The position numbers and the translations under genes are program-made. The notes under the pieces are model-generated. The model saw only the letters and a list, made by a program, of their open reading frames with translations. It had not been told where the DNA came from and ran no database searches. From positions 3,199,001 to 3,263,000 of the forward strand of contig NZ_JAHSTX010000001.1 of NCBI RefSeq assembly GCF_019145375.1: DNA of 64,000 bases, read 5' to 3'. Positions 1 to 9,401 of this stretch are shown here, one piece after another. Each line of letters opens with the position of its first letter. The first letter of the stretch is position 1. This DNA comes from Pseudomonas triticicola (GTDB lineage Bacteria > Pseudomonadota > Gammaproteobacteria > Pseudomonadales > Pseudomonadaceae).

Positions 1-251
1 AAGCCAAGAAGGAAGATCCGAGCGGTCCGTTCGTGTTCCCGTCCTACTCGGCAGTGACCGTGATTGCCGAAGGCATCAAGGCGGCCAAGTCCGAAGACGC
101 TACCGAAGTGGCTGAAGCCATCCACGCCGGTTCGTTCAAGACCCCGACCGGCGACCTGAGCTTCGACGACAAGGGCGACCTGAAGGACTTCAAATTTGTC
201 GTGTACGAGTGGCACAACGGCAAACCTAAAACCGAAGTTTCGCCTCAGTAA
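1..251 (+). CDS. livK: Branched-chain amino acid ABC transporter substrate-binding protein (C-terminal end, partial)
   Basis: The reading frame is open from the first base of the window and ends in TAA at 249-251, so only about the last 82 residues are present. The visible part (..FPSYSAVTVIAEGIKAAKSEDATEVAEAIHAGSFKTPTGDLSFDDKGD..) matches the end of periplasmic leucine/isoleucine/valine-binding proteins: a helix lining the cleft, then the 'F-T-P-G-x-L-x-FD-x-x-GD' region. An ATG at 33 is internal, not the start. A strong hairpin follows, and the permease genes begin 230 bases later, so the binding protein can be made in excess of the membrane parts. LivK versus BraC naming is a matter of convention. 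Confidence 0.85.
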   Translation, partial: AKKEDPSGPFVFPSYSAVTVIAEGIKAAKSEDATEVAEAIHAGSFKTPTGDLSFDDKGDLKDFKFVVYEWHNGKPKTEVSPQ

Positions 252-274
252 GGCCTTGCCCGACTGACTGCCAA

Positions 275-307
275 TAAAGCCCACGGCGTGCCGTGGGCTT
301 TGTTTTG
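275..307 (+). terminator. Rho-independent terminator after livK
   Basis: A perfect AAAGCCCACGG / CCGTGGGCTTT stem with a very short loop is followed by TGTTTT. It separates livK from livHMGF and probably sets the binding protein to permease ratio. The following stretch to 480 carries no convincing gene. Confidence 0.8.
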
Positions 308-480
308 CGAATGTATGGGCCGCGCTGGCGTGATCCGCCAGTCGACCCACCTGAAAATCTCAAAACCGTCATCAGCGGTTCGCTGGCAAAACCCGGATTC
401 GAAGTGGATAGAGATCCACGGGGCCGGGCGGGAAAATGACTCCACCAGTGAAATGCGTACAGGTTTTTAGGAGCGCTGTA

Positions 481-1404
481 ATGCCTGACCTCTATCACTT
501 CTTCCAACAGCTGGTTAACGGCCTCAACGTTGGCAGCATGTATGCCCTGATCGCCATCGGCTACACGATGGTCTACGGCATCATTGGAATGATCAACTTC
601 GCCCACGGCGAGGTGTACATGATCGGTTCCTACGTGGCCTTCATCGCCATCGCCGGGCTGACCATGATGGGACTCGACAGTGTCCCGCTGTTGATGACCG
701 CGGCGTTCATCGCCAGCATCGTCGTCACCAGTTCCTACGGTTACAGCATCGAACGGATCGCCTACCGCCCCCTGCGCGGCAGCAACCGTCTGATCCCGCT
801 GATTTCTGCCATCGGTATGTCGATCTTCCTGCAGAACACCGTTCTGCTGGCGCAAGACTCCAAGGACAAAGCTATCCCCAACCTGATCCCGGGCAACTTC
901 GCCTTCGGTCCGGGCGGCGCACAAGAAGTGCTGATTTCCTACATGCAGATCGTGGTGTTCGTGGTGACCCTGATCGCCATGCTCGGCCTGACCCTGTTCA
1001 TCTCCCGTTCCCGCCTGGGCCGCGCCTGCCGCGCCTGTGCCGAGGACATCAAGATGGCCAACCTGCTCGGCATCAACACCAACAACATCATCGCCCTGAC
1101 CTTCGTCATCGGTGCTGCGCTGGCAGCTGTTGCAGCAGTGCTGCTGAGCATGCAATACGGCGTGATCAACCCCAACGCCGGTTTCCTCGTCGGCCTCAAG
1201 GCCTTCACCGCTGCGGTACTGGGCGGCATCGGCAGCATCCCCGGGGCCATGCTCGGCGGCCTGGTGCTCGGTGTAGCGGAAGCGTTCGGTGCCGATATCT
1301 TCGGCGACCAGTACAAGGACGTCGTTGCGTTCGGCCTGCTGGTTCTGGTGCTGTTGTTCCGTCCGACCGGCATTCTGGGCCGTCCGGAGGTTGAGAAAGT
1401 ATGA
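481..1404 (+). CDS. livH: Branched-chain amino acid ABC transporter permease LivH
   Basis: A 307-residue inner-membrane permease with about eight hydrophobic helices, the length usual for LivH/BraD. The family motifs are clear: N-terminal [23 protein letters not shown] and the GMINFAHGE segment, and the EAA-like loop around [19 protein letters not shown] that contacts the ATPases. The start at 481 is chosen over an upstream in-frame ATG at 436 because AGGAG lies 8-9 bases before it and family proteins begin MPDxYH. It overlaps livM by four bases (ATGA), so the two are translationally coupled. Confidence 0.93.
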   Translation: MPDLYHFFQQLVNGLNVGSMYALIAIGYTMVYGIIGMINFAHGEVYMIGSYVAFIAIAGLTMMGLDSVPLLMTAAFIASIVVTSSYGYSIERIAYRPLRGSNRLIPLISAIGMSIFLQNTVLLAQDSKDKAIPNLIPGNFAFGPGGAQEVLISYMQIVVFVVTLIAMLGLTLFISRSRLGRACRACAEDIKMANLLGINTNNIIALTFVIGAALAAVAAVLLSMQYGVINPNAGFLVGLKAFTAAVLGGIGSIPGAMLGGLVLGVAEAFGADIFGDQYKDVVAFGLLVLVLLFRPTGILGRPEVEKV

Positions 1405-2657
1405 CTAGGAATCTTAAACAGGCACTGTTCAGTGCCTTGCTGGTGTGGGCGGTGGCTTACCCGGTACTCGGTCTGAAACTGACCATCGTCGGCATCAATC
1501 TGGAAGTGCACAACACCAGCCCTGCGGTACTTGCGACCATCGCGATCTGCTCGGTGCTGATGTTCCTGCGCGTGCTGTTCAACCAGCAGATCAGCAAGGC
1601 CTGGCGCTCCTCGCCGGGCATGCCGCTGATCCCGGCCAAGGCCAGCAACTTCCTGACCCTGCCGACCACCCAGCGCTATTTCATCATTGCGCTGATTCTG
1701 ATCGCCCTGGTCTGGCCGTTCTTCGGCTCCCGTGGCGCGGTAGATATCGCAACGCTGATCCTGATCTACGTGATGCTTGGCCTGGGCCTGAACATCGTCG
1801 TCGGTCTGGCCGGTCTGCTTGACCTGGGCTACGTCGGTTTCTACGCCGTCGGCGCCTACAGCTACGCGCTGCTGTCGCACTACTACGGCTTGAGCTTCTG
1901 GATCTGCCTGCCGATTGCCGGCCTGATGGCGGCGACGTTCGGCTTCCTGCTGGGCTTCCCGGTGTTGCGTCTGCGTGGCGACTATCTGGCGATCGTTACC
2001 TTGGGTTTCGGCGAGATCATCCGTCTGTTCCTGCGTAACCTGACCGACATCACCGGTGGCCCGAACGGCATCAGCAACATCGAGAAACCGACGTTCTTCG
2101 GTCTGACCTTCGAGCGCAAGGCCGCCGAAGGCCTGCAGACGTTCCACGAGTATTTCGGTCTGCAATACAACTCGATCAACAAGGTGATCTTCCTTTACCT
2201 GGTTGCGCTGTTGCTCGCACTGGCCGCGCTGTTCGTGATCAACCGTCTGCTGCGCATGCCGATCGGCCGTGCGTGGGAAGCGTTGCGTGAAGACGAAATT
2301 GCCTGCCGTGCGCTGGGCCTGAACCCGACCGTGATCAAGCTCTCCGCGTTCACTCTGGGTGCTGCGTTCGCCGGTTTCGCCGGCAGCTTCTTCGCCGCGC
2401 GTCAGGGCCTGGTGACGCCCGAGTCGTTCACCTTCATCGAGTCGGCGATCATCCTCGCCATCGTCGTATTGGGTGGCATGGGCTCGCAACTGGGTGTGAT
2501 TCTGGCGGCGATCGTGATGATCCTGTTGCCGGAAATGATGCGTGAGTTCAGCGAATACCGCATGTTGATGTTCGGTGCGCTGATGGTGCTGATGATGATC
2601 TGGCGTCCACAAGGTCTGCTGCCGATGCAACGCCCACACATGGAGTTGCGCAAATGA
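1401..2657 (+). CDS. livM: Branched-chain amino acid ABC transporter permease LivM
   Basis: 418 residues, second permease of the LIV-I/Bra system. About the first 90 residues are an extra N-terminal hydrophobic region typical of proteobacterial LivM. The core then shows [32 protein letters not shown], a hallmark of the family, and the ATPase-contact loop [21 protein letters not shown]. It starts inside the livH stop (ATGA) and ends overlapping livG by four bases, which fixes both starts. Confidence 0.94.
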   Translation: MTRNLKQALFSALLVWAVAYPVLGLKLTIVGINLEVHNTSPAVLATIAICSVLMFLRVLFNQQISKAWRSSPGMPLIPAKASNFLTLPTTQRYFIIALILIALVWPFFGSRGAVDIATLILIYVMLGLGLNIVVGLAGLLDLGYVGFYAVGAYSYALLSHYYGLSFWICLPIAGLMAATFGFLLGFPVLRLRGDYLAIVTLGFGEIIRLFLRNLTDITGGPNGISNIEKPTFFGLTFERKAAEGLQTFHEYFGLQYNSINKVIFLYLVALLLALAALFVINRLLRMPIGRAWEALREDEIACRALGLNPTVIKLSAFTLGAAFAGFAGSFFAARQGLVTPESFTFIESAIILAIVVLGGMGSQLGVILAAIVMILLPEMMREFSEYRMLMFGALMVLMMIWRPQGLLPMQRPHMELRK

Positions 2658-3421
2658 GCCGCGAGATCCTTAAAGTCGAAAATCTGAGCATGCGCTTCGG
2701 CGGCTTGCTCGCGGTCAACGGCGTGGCGCTGACCGTGAAGGAAAAGCAGGTGGTTGCACTGATCGGCCCGAACGGCGCCGGCAAGACCACCGTGTTCAAC
2801 TGCCTGACCGGCTTCTATCAGCCTACCGGCGGCAGCATCCTGCTCGACGGCGAGCCGATCCAGGGCCTGCCGGGCCACAAGATCGCCCTCAAAGGCGTGG
2901 TGCGGACGTTCCAGAACGTGCGTTTGTTCAAGGACATGACTGCGGTCGAGAACCTGTTGATCGCCCAGCACCGTCACTTGAACACCAACTTCCTGTCCGG
3001 CCTGTTCAAGACCCCGGCGTTCCGCAAAAGCGAGCGCGAGGCCATGGAATTTGCCGAGTACTGGCTGGAAAAGGTCAACCTTAAAGAGTTCGCCAACCGC
3101 ACCGCCGGCACCCTCGCCTACGGCCAGCAACGGCGTCTGGAAATCGCCCGCTGCATGATGACCCGCCCACGGATTCTCATGCTCGACGAACCGGCCGCCG
3201 GCCTGAACCCGAAGGAAACCGAAGACCTCAAGGCGCTGATCGGTGTGTTGCGCGAAGAGCACAACGTCACCGTGCTGCTGATCGAACACGACATGAAACT
3301 GGTCATGAGCATTTCCGACCACATCGTCGTGATCAACCAGGGCACACCGTTGGCCGACGGCACGCCGGAACAGATCCGCGACAATCCTGAAGTGATCAAA
3401 GCCTACCTGGGGGAAGCGTAA
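2654..3421 (+). CDS. livG: Branched-chain amino acid ABC transporter ATP-binding protein LivG
   Basis: 255-residue cytoplasmic ATPase. Walker [10 protein letters not shown] lies near residues 37-45 and Walker B is [14 protein letters not shown]. The signature region is [14 protein letters not shown], which replaces the canonical LSGGQ as is common in LivG. The switch histidine is in [11 protein letters not shown]. It pairs with LivF to energise LivHM. The start codon overlaps the livM stop, and livF follows directly with no gap. Confidence 0.94.
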   Translation: MSREILKVENLSMRFGGLLAVNGVALTVKEKQVVALIGPNGAGKTTVFNCLTGFYQPTGGSILLDGEPIQGLPGHKIALKGVVRTFQNVRLFKDMTAVENLLIAQHRHLNTNFLSGLFKTPAFRKSEREAMEFAEYWLEKVNLKEFANRTAGTLAYGQQRRLEIARCMMTRPRILMLDEPAAGLNPKETEDLKALIGVLREEHNVTVLLIEHDMKLVMSISDHIVVINQGTPLADGTPEQIRDNPEVIKAYLGEA

Positions 3422-4123
3422 ATGCTGCAGTTCGAAAACGTTTCCACCTTCTACGGCAAGATCCAGGCCCTGCACAGCGTCAACGTCGAAGTCCGTCAGG
3501 GCGAAATCGTGACGCTGATCGGCGCCAACGGTGCCGGCAAATCCACGCTGCTGATGACGCTGTGCGGTTCGCCGCAGGCGCACAGCGGCAGCATCCGCTA
3601 CATGGGTGAGGAACTGGTCGGCCAGGACTCGTCGCAGATCATGCGCAAGAGCATCGCCGTGGTCCCGGAAGGGCGTCGGGTGTTTGCCCGTCTGACCGTG
3701 GAAGAAAACCTGTCGATGGGCGGATTTTTCACCGACAAGGGCGACTATCAGGAACAGATGGACAAGGTTCTCGGACTTTTCCCACGCCTGAAAGAGCGCT
3801 TCAACCAGCGCGGCGGCACCATGTCCGGCGGTGAACAGCAGATGCTCGCCATCGGCCGCGCGCTGATGAGCAAGCCCAAGCTACTGCTGCTCGACGAGCC
3901 GTCGCTGGGTCTGGCGCCGATCATCATCCAGCAGATCTTCGACATCATCGAACAGCTGCGCAAGGACGGTGTGACGGTGTTCCTGGTCGAGCAGAACGCC
4001 AACCAGGCGCTGAAAATTGCTGACCGCGCCTACGTTCTGGAGAACGGCCGCGTGGTCATGCAAGGCACCGGTGAAGCGCTGCTGACCGATCCGAAAGTAC
4101 GCGAGGCGTACCTCGGCGGTTGA
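3422..4123 (+). CDS. livF: Branched-chain amino acid ABC transporter ATP-binding protein LivF
   Basis: 233-residue second ATPase of the system. Walker A GANGAGKST, signature MSGGEQQMLAIGRAL, Walker B LLLLDEPSLGL and the switch region VFLVEQNANQAL are all intact, so both nucleotide sites of the LivG/LivF pair look functional. The ATG immediately follows the livG TAA. It is the last gene of the operon and is followed 14 bases later by a strong terminator. Confidence 0.94.
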   Translation: MLQFENVSTFYGKIQALHSVNVEVRQGEIVTLIGANGAGKSTLLMTLCGSPQAHSGSIRYMGEELVGQDSSQIMRKSIAVVPEGRRVFARLTVEENLSMGGFFTDKGDYQEQMDKVLGLFPRLKERFNQRGGTMSGGEQQMLAIGRALMSKPKLLLLDEPSLGLAPIIIQQIFDIIEQLRKDGVTVFLVEQNANQALKIADRAYVLENGRVVMQGTGEALLTDPKVREAYLGG

Positions 4124-4137
4124 GTGTTATCGCTGCA

Positions 4138-4167
4138 CAAAAAAACGGCCTTCGGGCCGTTTTTTGT
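4138..4167 (+). terminator. Rho-independent terminator after livF
   Basis: AAAAACGGCC-TTCG-GGCCGTTTTT: a perfect stem on a UUCG tetraloop with an A-run before and a T-run after. It can work in both directions. It closes the liv operon. Confidence 0.9.
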
Positions 4168-4190
4168 TTCCTGAGCACCACCAAGGTAAC

Positions 4191-4284
4191 CCTGTGGGAG
4201 CGAGCCTGCTCGCGAAAGCGGTCTGTCATTCAACATTATGGGTGCTTGACACACCGCCTTCGCGAGCAGGCTCGCTCCCACAGG
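4191..4284. repeat. Paired inverted REP element (REPIN-like)
   Basis: Two inverted copies of the GAGCGAGCCTGCTCGCGA palindromic unit, with a flanking CCTGTGGG/CCCACAGG extension, are separated by about 45 bases. Orientation is G-rich head first (GGGAGC...GCTCCC). It lies between the liv terminator and the bufferin-type operon. This is the first of nine pairs in the window. Confidence 0.9.
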
Positions 4285-4415
4285 GATACAGCTGAATCCG
4301 AAATTTTTTATAAATTTCTCGCCCCGCCTGTAACGCATCCCCCCACCCGTTCTCTAGAGGGACAAGCAAGCGCAAACCGCTTGCAGAAACCCTGATAAAA
4401 AACTGGAGAAACATC

Positions 4416-4721
4416 ATGACTGCGACTACCCGTACCCTGTCCGCCACCGCCCTGGTTCTGGCCCTCGGTTCCGCTCTGAGCATCGCCACTGTCTCCACCG
4501 CCCAGGCCGCCGATGCCAACATGGAAAAATGCTTCGGCGTGGCCATGAAGGGCAAGAACGATTGCGCCGCAGGTGCCGGGACTACCTGCGCCGGCACGGC
4601 GAAAATGGACTATCAGGCCAACGCCTGGAAGCTCGTTCCGAAAGGCACCTGCGCCACCACCGAAAGCAAAACCTCGCCGACCGGTTTCGGTCAGCTCGAA
4701 GCCTTCAAAGCCAAGTCCTGA
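4416..4721 (+). CDS. DUF2282 family bufferin-type precursor peptide (putative copper-binding RiPP)
   Basis: 101 residues with a Sec signal peptide (hydrophobic core at residues 8-28, probable cleavage after AQA at 31). A short mature part carries exactly four cysteines at 39, 50, 58 and 79 in the DUF2282 arrangement ([20 protein letters not shown]). DUF2282 proteins next to a DUF692 enzyme have been described as bufferins: exported peptides whose cysteines are converted to thiooxazoles and which bind copper in the periplasm. The same gene order is known as the gold-induced gig genes of Cupriavidus. The start follows a good SD (CTGGAGAAACATC). Function here is inferred from family and neighbours. 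A bufA-type name would fit. Confidence 0.85.
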   Translation: MTATTRTLSATALVLALGSALSIATVSTAQAADANMEKCFGVAMKGKNDCAAGAGTTCAGTAKMDYQANAWKLVPKGTCATTESKTSPTGFGQLEAFKAKS

Positions 4722-4737
4722 TCCACGGCCTGCCTGA

Positions 4738-5634
4738 GTGACGCCCATGTTCAGTCATCACGAACCGTCCCTGCCGCGCACTCAGGCAGCTCGCACCGAG
4801 CTCCCTGCCCGCGCCGGGCTGGGGCTCAAGACCGGGCACTTCCTCGAAGTGCTCGGCTCCTTACCGGACCTCGGTTTCTTCGAAGTCCACGCCGAAAACT
4901 ACATGGTGGCCGGCGGCCCGTTTCATCATTTTCTCGGTCTGATTCGCGAACAGTACCCGCTGTCATTGCACGGCGTGGGCCTGTCGATCGGTGGCGAAGG
5001 CCCGCTGGACAGCCAGCACCTCAAACGCCTCGCCGAGCTGATCGAGCGCTATCAACCGCAAGCCTTTTCCGAACATCTGGCATGGTCGAGCCACGGCCCG
5101 GTGTTCCTCAATGACCTGCTGCCACTGGCTTACGACACGCCGACGCTGAACCGCGTCTGTGCGCACATCGACCAGGTGCAGAACACTCTGAAACGACCGA
5201 TGCTGCTGGAGAACCCGGCGACCTATCTGGGATTTGAGCACTCGACGATCGACGAGGCCGAGTTCATTGCCGAAGTGATCCGCCGCAGCGGCTGCGGCTT
5301 GTTGCTCGACGTCAACAATGTCTACGTGTCGTGCATCAATCATCAGCGCGATCCTTTGGCCTACCTCGATGCGTTACCGCTGCACGCGGTCGGCGAGATT
5401 CATCTGGCCGGCTTCGCTGAAGATTGCGACAACCTAGGCGACCGCTTGCTGATCGACGATCACGGCGCGCCGATTGATCAGGCCGTCTGGGATCTGTACC
5501 GGCAAGTGCTGCAACGTATCGGCCCGGTGGCGACGCTGATCGAACGTGATAATCAGGTGCCGGCCTTCGACGTTTTGCTCGCCGAAGCGCAGCAAGCCGA
5601 GACGCTGTTGCGCCGCGCAGAGCGTGCGGCATGA
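4738..5634 (+). CDS. DUF692 family multinuclear non-heme iron oxidase (MNIO, BufB-like)
   Basis: About 298 residues, full family length, TIM-barrel DUF692. Recognisable metal-site segments are [59 protein letters not shown] and EIHLAGF, which supply the His/Glu/Asp/Asn ligands of MNIO enzymes. The family (MbnB, TglH, BufB) rearranges cysteines of a small partner peptide, here the DUF2282 product just upstream. The listed start is GTG at 4738; ATG at 4747 in the same frame is equally possible. It overlaps the next gene by four bases. Confidence 0.9.
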   Translation: MTPMFSHHEPSLPRTQAARTELPARAGLGLKTGHFLEVLGSLPDLGFFEVHAENYMVAGGPFHHFLGLIREQYPLSLHGVGLSIGGEGPLDSQHLKRLAELIERYQPQAFSEHLAWSSHGPVFLNDLLPLAYDTPTLNRVCAHIDQVQNTLKRPMLLENPATYLGFEHSTIDEAEFIAEVIRRSGCGLLLDVNNVYVSCINHQRDPLAYLDALPLHAVGEIHLAGFAEDCDNLGDRLLIDDHGAPIDQAVWDLYRQVLQRIGPVATLIERDNQVPAFDVLLAEAQQAETLLRRAERAA

Positions 5635-6389
5635 GCACGCAAGCGGACTTCGCCGCCGCCCTGCTCAATGCGCAACTGCCGTATCCCAAGGGCCTGTGCA
5701 GCCGCAATGGCGCCGATCCGTCGCGGCGTTTCGCGGTCTATCGCAACAACGTGCAGAGCTCGCTGATCAATGCCCTGGCCGACAGCTATCCGGTGGTGCA
5801 GCAGTTGGTCGGCGAGGAATTCTTCCGCGCCATGGCGGCGATTTTCGTCCAGAGTCAGCCGCCACACAGTCCGTTGATGAGCCGCTATGGCGAGCACTTC
5901 GCCGACTTCATCGCACAATTCGAACCCATTGCCGGCGTGCCTTATGTGGCTGATGTCGCGCGCCTTGAGCACCTGCGCACTGTCGCCTACCACGCCGCCG
6001 ATGCGCAGCCGATCCGGCCTGAACAAGTCAGTGCCGCGCTGGCCGATCCGCAGTCGCTGAGTGAACTGTGTTTCGAACTGCATCCCTCGCTGCACCTGCT
6101 CGACTCTGCTTTTGCGGTCGTGGCGATCTGGGCCGCGCATCAGCAGGAGCCAACTCTCGCGGGCATTGGCCTCAATCAAGGCCAGCACGCCCTGGTGCTG
6201 CGCAATGGTCTCGACGTTGAGATGTTCGCTCTTGAACCGGGTGCGAGCGTGTTCCTTCGTCATCTGCTCCAGGGCTCGCCACTGCTCGCGGCGGCAGAAA
6301 ACAGCCCGCCGTTCGATCTCGCCCAAACCCTCGCCTTACTGATTGCGCATAACGCGATCACCCAGCTGAATTACAAGGAGTTGCCATGA
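5631..6389 (+). CDS. DUF2063 family protein, MNIO partner (BufC-like)
   Basis: 252 residues. The N-terminal half is the DUF2063 'putative DNA-binding' domain: [47 protein letters not shown], followed by Y-x-x-x-F at about residues 88-95. The C-terminal part is a second alpha/beta domain. By analogy with MbnC and other MNIO partners it should bind the precursor peptide and deliver it to the DUF692 enzyme; the old DNA-binding label is probably wrong. It is coupled by ATGA overlaps on both sides, which implies coordinated synthesis with BufB and DoxX. Confidence 0.88.
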   Translation: MSTQADFAAALLNAQLPYPKGLCSRNGADPSRRFAVYRNNVQSSLINALADSYPVVQQLVGEEFFRAMAAIFVQSQPPHSPLMSRYGEHFADFIAQFEPIAGVPYVADVARLEHLRTVAYHAADAQPIRPEQVSAALADPQSLSELCFELHPSLHLLDSAFAVVAIWAAHQQEPTLAGIGLNQGQHALVLRNGLDVEMFALEPGASVFLRHLLQGSPLLAAAENSPPFDLAQTLALLIAHNAITQLNYKELP

Positions 6390-6862
6390 ACGCTTTGGTC
6401 TTGCGCGCCATCGCGCTGTTGGAAAAAATCCCGCACAGCCTGATTGCCTTCATCGGGCGTTTTTCCATCGCTGCGGTGTTCTGGAAATCCGGGCAAACCA
6501 AGGTCGAAGGACTGGCCATCGACTTGATTGACGGCACTTTTGAACTGGGCTGGCCACGCTTGGCCGATTCGACGATTCCGCTGTTTCAGAGCGAGTACGA
6601 CCTGCCGCTGTTGTCGCCGGAAATTGCCGCGCATCTGGCGGCGTTTGCCGAGCATGTGTTTCCGCTACTGATCCTGCTCGGCCTAGCGACGCGGTTTTCC
6701 GCGCTGGCACTGCTGGGCATGACCCTGACTATCCAACTGCTTGTCTACCCGGATGCCTACCCGACCCATGGCACTTGGGCGGCGGTGTTGCTGTACCTGA
6801 TGGCGACCGGGCCGGGCAAATTGTCGATCGATCAGATGATCGCCCGCCGTTTCGCAAAGTAA
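6386..6862 (+). CDS. DoxX family membrane protein of the bufferin-type operon
   Basis: 158 residues with four hydrophobic segments and the DoxX signature (RFSIAAVFWKSGQTKVEG near the N-terminus, then LAAFAEHVFPLLILLGLATRFSALALLGM). DoxX members are four-helix inner-membrane proteins, often tied to redox processes. This is the last of four overlapping genes and the counterpart of GigT/BufD. The role in copper or thiol chemistry is inferred from context only. Confidence 0.88.
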   Translation: MNALVLRAIALLEKIPHSLIAFIGRFSIAAVFWKSGQTKVEGLAIDLIDGTFELGWPRLADSTIPLFQSEYDLPLLSPEIAAHLAAFAEHVFPLLILLGLATRFSALALLGMTLTIQLLVYPDAYPTHGTWAAVLLYLMATGPGKLSIDQMIARRFAK

Positions 6863-6868
6863 GATCCC

Positions 6869-6964
6869 CCCTGTAGGAGCGAGCCTGCTCGCGAAAGCGG
6901 TGTGTCATTCAACATCGGTATCGACTGAACTGACGCATTCGCGAGCAGGCTCGCTCCCACAGGG
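6869..6964. repeat. Paired inverted REP element (REPIN-like)
   Basis: Same head-first arrangement as the pair at 4191, with a related spacer (GCGGTGTGTCATTCAACAT). The two therefore bracket the bufferin-type operon almost exactly. It sits between the convergent doxX and lysR-type genes. Confidence 0.9.
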
Positions 6965-6972
6965 AAATCACA

Positions 6973-7887
6973 TCAGCGCTGGAGTCGATCCAGCGCTTCG
7001 CCACTGCGCTTGAACCAGCCCATCAGATAATCCGCGAGCACCTGCGTGCGTTTCGGCAATCCACCCTGATACGGGTGCACCAGATACATCGGCATGCGTC
7101 GGGTCTGGTAATCGCGCAGCAGCCAGCGCAAGCGGCCGTCAGCCAGTTCGGTTTGCAGCAGGTACGACGGCAAGCGAGCGATGCCGGCACCGGACAGCGC
7201 AGCTTTTTTCAACAGACTGTAGTGATTGCTGGCGAACGGACCGGATACCCGCACCCGCAACAACTCGTGCTGCTGGTGATACAGCCATTCTTCGCGACCG
7301 CTGTAATGGCTGTTGAGCAGGCAACGATGCTCGGCCAAGGCATGCGGCGTCGCCGGCTCGCCGAAGCGCTCCAGGTAGGCCGGGCTGGCGCAGGTCATTT
7401 CATGCCACGCCAACAGCGGCCTGGCCACCAGCCGATCGTCATTGGCCACTTCGGCGCGAATCGCCAGATCAAAGCCATCGCGGGCCAGATCGCGATAGCT
7501 GTTGTCCAGCTCCAGCTCGATCTGCACCTCCGGATATTGCCCGGAAAACTCCAGCAACAAGCCATCGAAAAATGTCTCGCCGAGCGACACCGGAACCGTC
7601 ATGCGCACCGGGCCGGCCATGTCGTCCTTCAACCGCGCCAAAGCCTGCCGTGCGCGTTCGACCTGGACCACCAGCGCCTGAGCCTGCGGCAGCAGCGCCG
7701 CCCCCGCTGCCGTCAGGCTCAAGCGCCGGGTCGTGCGTTGCAGCAGCACCACGCTGAATTGCGCTTCGAGCTGGCTGATGCGCTTGGACAATTGGCCCTT
7801 GCTGCAGCCCAACTGCTGCGCCGCCAAGGTAAAACTGCCGGCCTCGATCAGCACGGCGAAAGCGGCAAGGTCGTCCATTTCGCTCAT
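6973..7887 (-). CDS. LysR family transcriptional regulator
   Basis: 304 residues. The winged HTH at the N-terminus is clear (DDLAAFAVLIEAGSFTLAAQQLGCSKGQLSKRISQLEAQFSVVLLQRTTRRLSLT), followed by a linker helix and a type-2 periplasmic-binding fold effector domain ending with AHR..YQTRRMPMYLVHPYQGGLPKRTQVLADYL, as in CrgA-like LysR proteins. The start at 7887 (MSEMDDL) is preferred to upstream in-frame starts because family proteins begin right before the HTH. It is divergent from the SDR gene at 7992, its probable target. Confidence 0.9.
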   Translation of the reverse strand: MSEMDDLAAFAVLIEAGSFTLAAQQLGCSKGQLSKRISQLEAQFSVVLLQRTTRRLSLTAAGAALLPQAQALVVQVERARQALARLKDDMAGPVRMTVPVSLGETFFDGLLLEFSGQYPEVQIELELDNSYRDLARDGFDLAIRAEVANDDRLVARPLLAWHEMTCASPAYLERFGEPATPHALAEHRCLLNSHYSGREEWLYHQQHELLRVRVSGPFASNHYSLLKKAALSGAGIARLPSYLLQTELADGRLRWLLRDYQTRRMPMYLVHPYQGGLPKRTQVLADYLMGWFKRSGEALDRLQR

Positions 7888-7892
7888 GGATT

Positions 7893-7908
7893 GTTTCCAT
7901 TTGAAAAC
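7893..7908. promoter_or_regulatory. Candidate LysR-type operator between the divergent genes
   Basis: GTTTCCATTTGAAAAC is an imperfect palindrome of the T-N11-A kind. It lies just upstream of the lysR-type start in the 104-base divergent intergenic region. Position and symmetry suggest autoregulation and control of the SDR gene. No binding evidence is available. Confidence 0.35.
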
Positions 7909-7991
7909 CAAAGGTTGCCTATTAGTGCGCTTATCCGCAGAAAAAACCACTCTAGACTGAAACTTCATTCACACACATGGGGTACAGCTCG

Positions 7992-8591
7992 ATGAAAATT
8001 CTGTTGATAGGCGCAGGCGGCACCATCGGTTCGGCGGTGGACAAAGAGTTGTCGCAACGCCACGAGGTCATTCGTATCGGTCGCAACAGCGGTGACTTGC
8101 AGGTGGATATCAGCGACAGCGCGTCGATCCGCAAGCTGTTCGAACAAACCGGCAAGTTCGATGCCTTAATCTGCTCGGCGGGCAACGTGACGTTTGCAGC
8201 GCTGGACGAGATGACTGGGGACAGCTTCGCCCTCGGCCTGAAAGACAAGCTGATGGGCCAGGTCAACCTGCTGCTGATCGGCCGCGAGTACGCCAATGAC
8301 GGCGCCTCGTTCACCTTTACCACCGGCGTGCTCAGCCACGATCCGATTCGCAGCGGCGCTTCGGCAGCGCTGGTCAACGGCGCCCTCGACAGCTTCGTCC
8401 GCGCCGCCGCCATCGAACTGCCGCGTGGCCTGCGGGTGAACTCGGTGAGCCCGACCGTGCTGACCGAAGCCCTGGGCAAATACGCGCCCTACTTCCGTGG
8501 CTTCAAGCCGGTTCCTGCTGCAGAAGTGGCTTTGGCCTACGCGAAAAGTGTCGAAGGCCTGCAGACCGGTCAGACGTTTCACGTGGGTTAA
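7992..8591 (+). CDS. Short-chain dehydrogenase/reductase family protein
   Basis: 199 residues, the compact SDR form. The Rossmann motif is MKILLIGAGGTIGSAV, with a short variable core (ALICSAGNVTF, the NAG-like segment). The usual YxxxK active site is not obvious: the corresponding region reads SGASAALVNGALDSFVRAAAIELPRGLRVNSVSPTVL. This makes it an atypical SDR in which Tyr and Lys seem to be replaced. The start at 7992 is chosen over 7977 because the cofactor motif must be N-terminal. It is divergent from the LysR gene, a frequent pairing in Pseudomonas. Confidence 0.85.
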   Translation: MKILLIGAGGTIGSAVDKELSQRHEVIRIGRNSGDLQVDISDSASIRKLFEQTGKFDALICSAGNVTFAALDEMTGDSFALGLKDKLMGQVNLLLIGREYANDGASFTFTTGVLSHDPIRSGASAALVNGALDSFVRAAAIELPRGLRVNSVSPTVLTEALGKYAPYFRGFKPVPAAEVALAYAKSVEGLQTGQTFHVG

Positions 8592-8651
8592 GGCCCTTGT
8601 GATGAACGGTCAGGCTGCGTAACGTGGCAGCACTTGTCTGGAGAGCCAAAG

Positions 8652-9305
8652 ATGCGTGTTGCCCGTTCGATCGTCCTCGTTGCCCTGCTTCCGTTGTTTG
8701 CGGCCTGCCAGTTGTTCGACGGCCAGCGTGAAAGTGTGTCCCATGCCGGGCAAACGCGGATGCAGGGGCAACTGACCGCCGCCGACGGCAAACTGGTGTT
8801 CCAGCCGTGCCAGGAGCAGCGGCGACTGGTGGTCAACGACATCGGCGGCACCAGCGTCCTGCAAGAGGCCGCCACCCTCGCCGACGAGCAGGGCAAGCTG
8901 TTTGCCGATGTGCGCGGCAAGGTCTCCGGCGACCGCCTCGACCTCGGCCAGTTGTATCGCGTCGAACGCTCTGGCACGGCCTGTGATGACCCCAATTTCA
9001 AACTGTTGATCCTGCGTGCTGGCGGCCATGGCCCGGAATGGAACGTCAAGGTCAGCGGCAAAGGCATGGTCATCGAGCGCGACGGCCAGCCGCCGCTGGC
9101 CGTGCCGTATGTGGAAGAGCAACTGGGCGACGGCCGCTTCAATCTCAGCAGCGAAGCCAACAACCAGCGCATCGAATTGTGGGTCGCGCCACAGCGCTGC
9201 ATCGACAGCAGCACCGGCAGCGTGCAGCACATGAGCGCCGAATTGCGTATCGACGGTCAGGTGCAGCGCGGCTGCGGCTATTTCGGCGGCGCGCGTAACG
9301 ACTGA
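8652..9305 (+). CDS. Hypothetical lipoprotein (COG3650-like)
   Basis: 217 residues. A lipoprotein signal peptide ends in LFAAC (Cys19). The mature part holds two related blocks: residues about 30-125 (GQLTAADGKLVFQPCQEQRRLVV) and about 120-215 (WNVKVSGKGMVIERDG). It ends with a C-terminal R-x-C-I-D-S-S-TGSVQHMSAEL-x-x-DGQVQRGCGYFG signature that I associate with small envelope proteins of unknown role. The ATG at 8652 follows GGAG. Function unknown. Confidence 0.75.
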   Translation: MRVARSIVLVALLPLFAACQLFDGQRESVSHAGQTRMQGQLTAADGKLVFQPCQEQRRLVVNDIGGTSVLQEAATLADEQGKLFADVRGKVSGDRLDLGQLYRVERSGTACDDPNFKLLILRAGGHGPEWNVKVSGKGMVIERDGQPPLAVPYVEEQLGDGRFNLSSEANNQRIELWVAPQRCIDSSTGSVQHMSAELRIDGQVQRGCGYFGGARND

Positions 9306-9401
9306 TCGTTTTTCCCCCACGGATCCGCTCGCGGCGGCTTATAATCGCCGCCTTCAAACGCCCTGGCGCAGTTGTGCGCCCCGCGAATCCGGATCCCCGC
9401 C

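Noticed and set aside
226..3583. Long minus-strand frames rich in His/Gln/Asp opposite livHMGF
   Set aside because: Antisense shadows of high-GC coding sequence; composition is unlike protein and there are no starts with SD.
4191..4284. CRISPR-like array from the recurring 23-base palindrome
   Set aside because: Copies come in inverted pairs at scattered intergenic places, not as regularly spaced direct repeats, and no cas genes are present.
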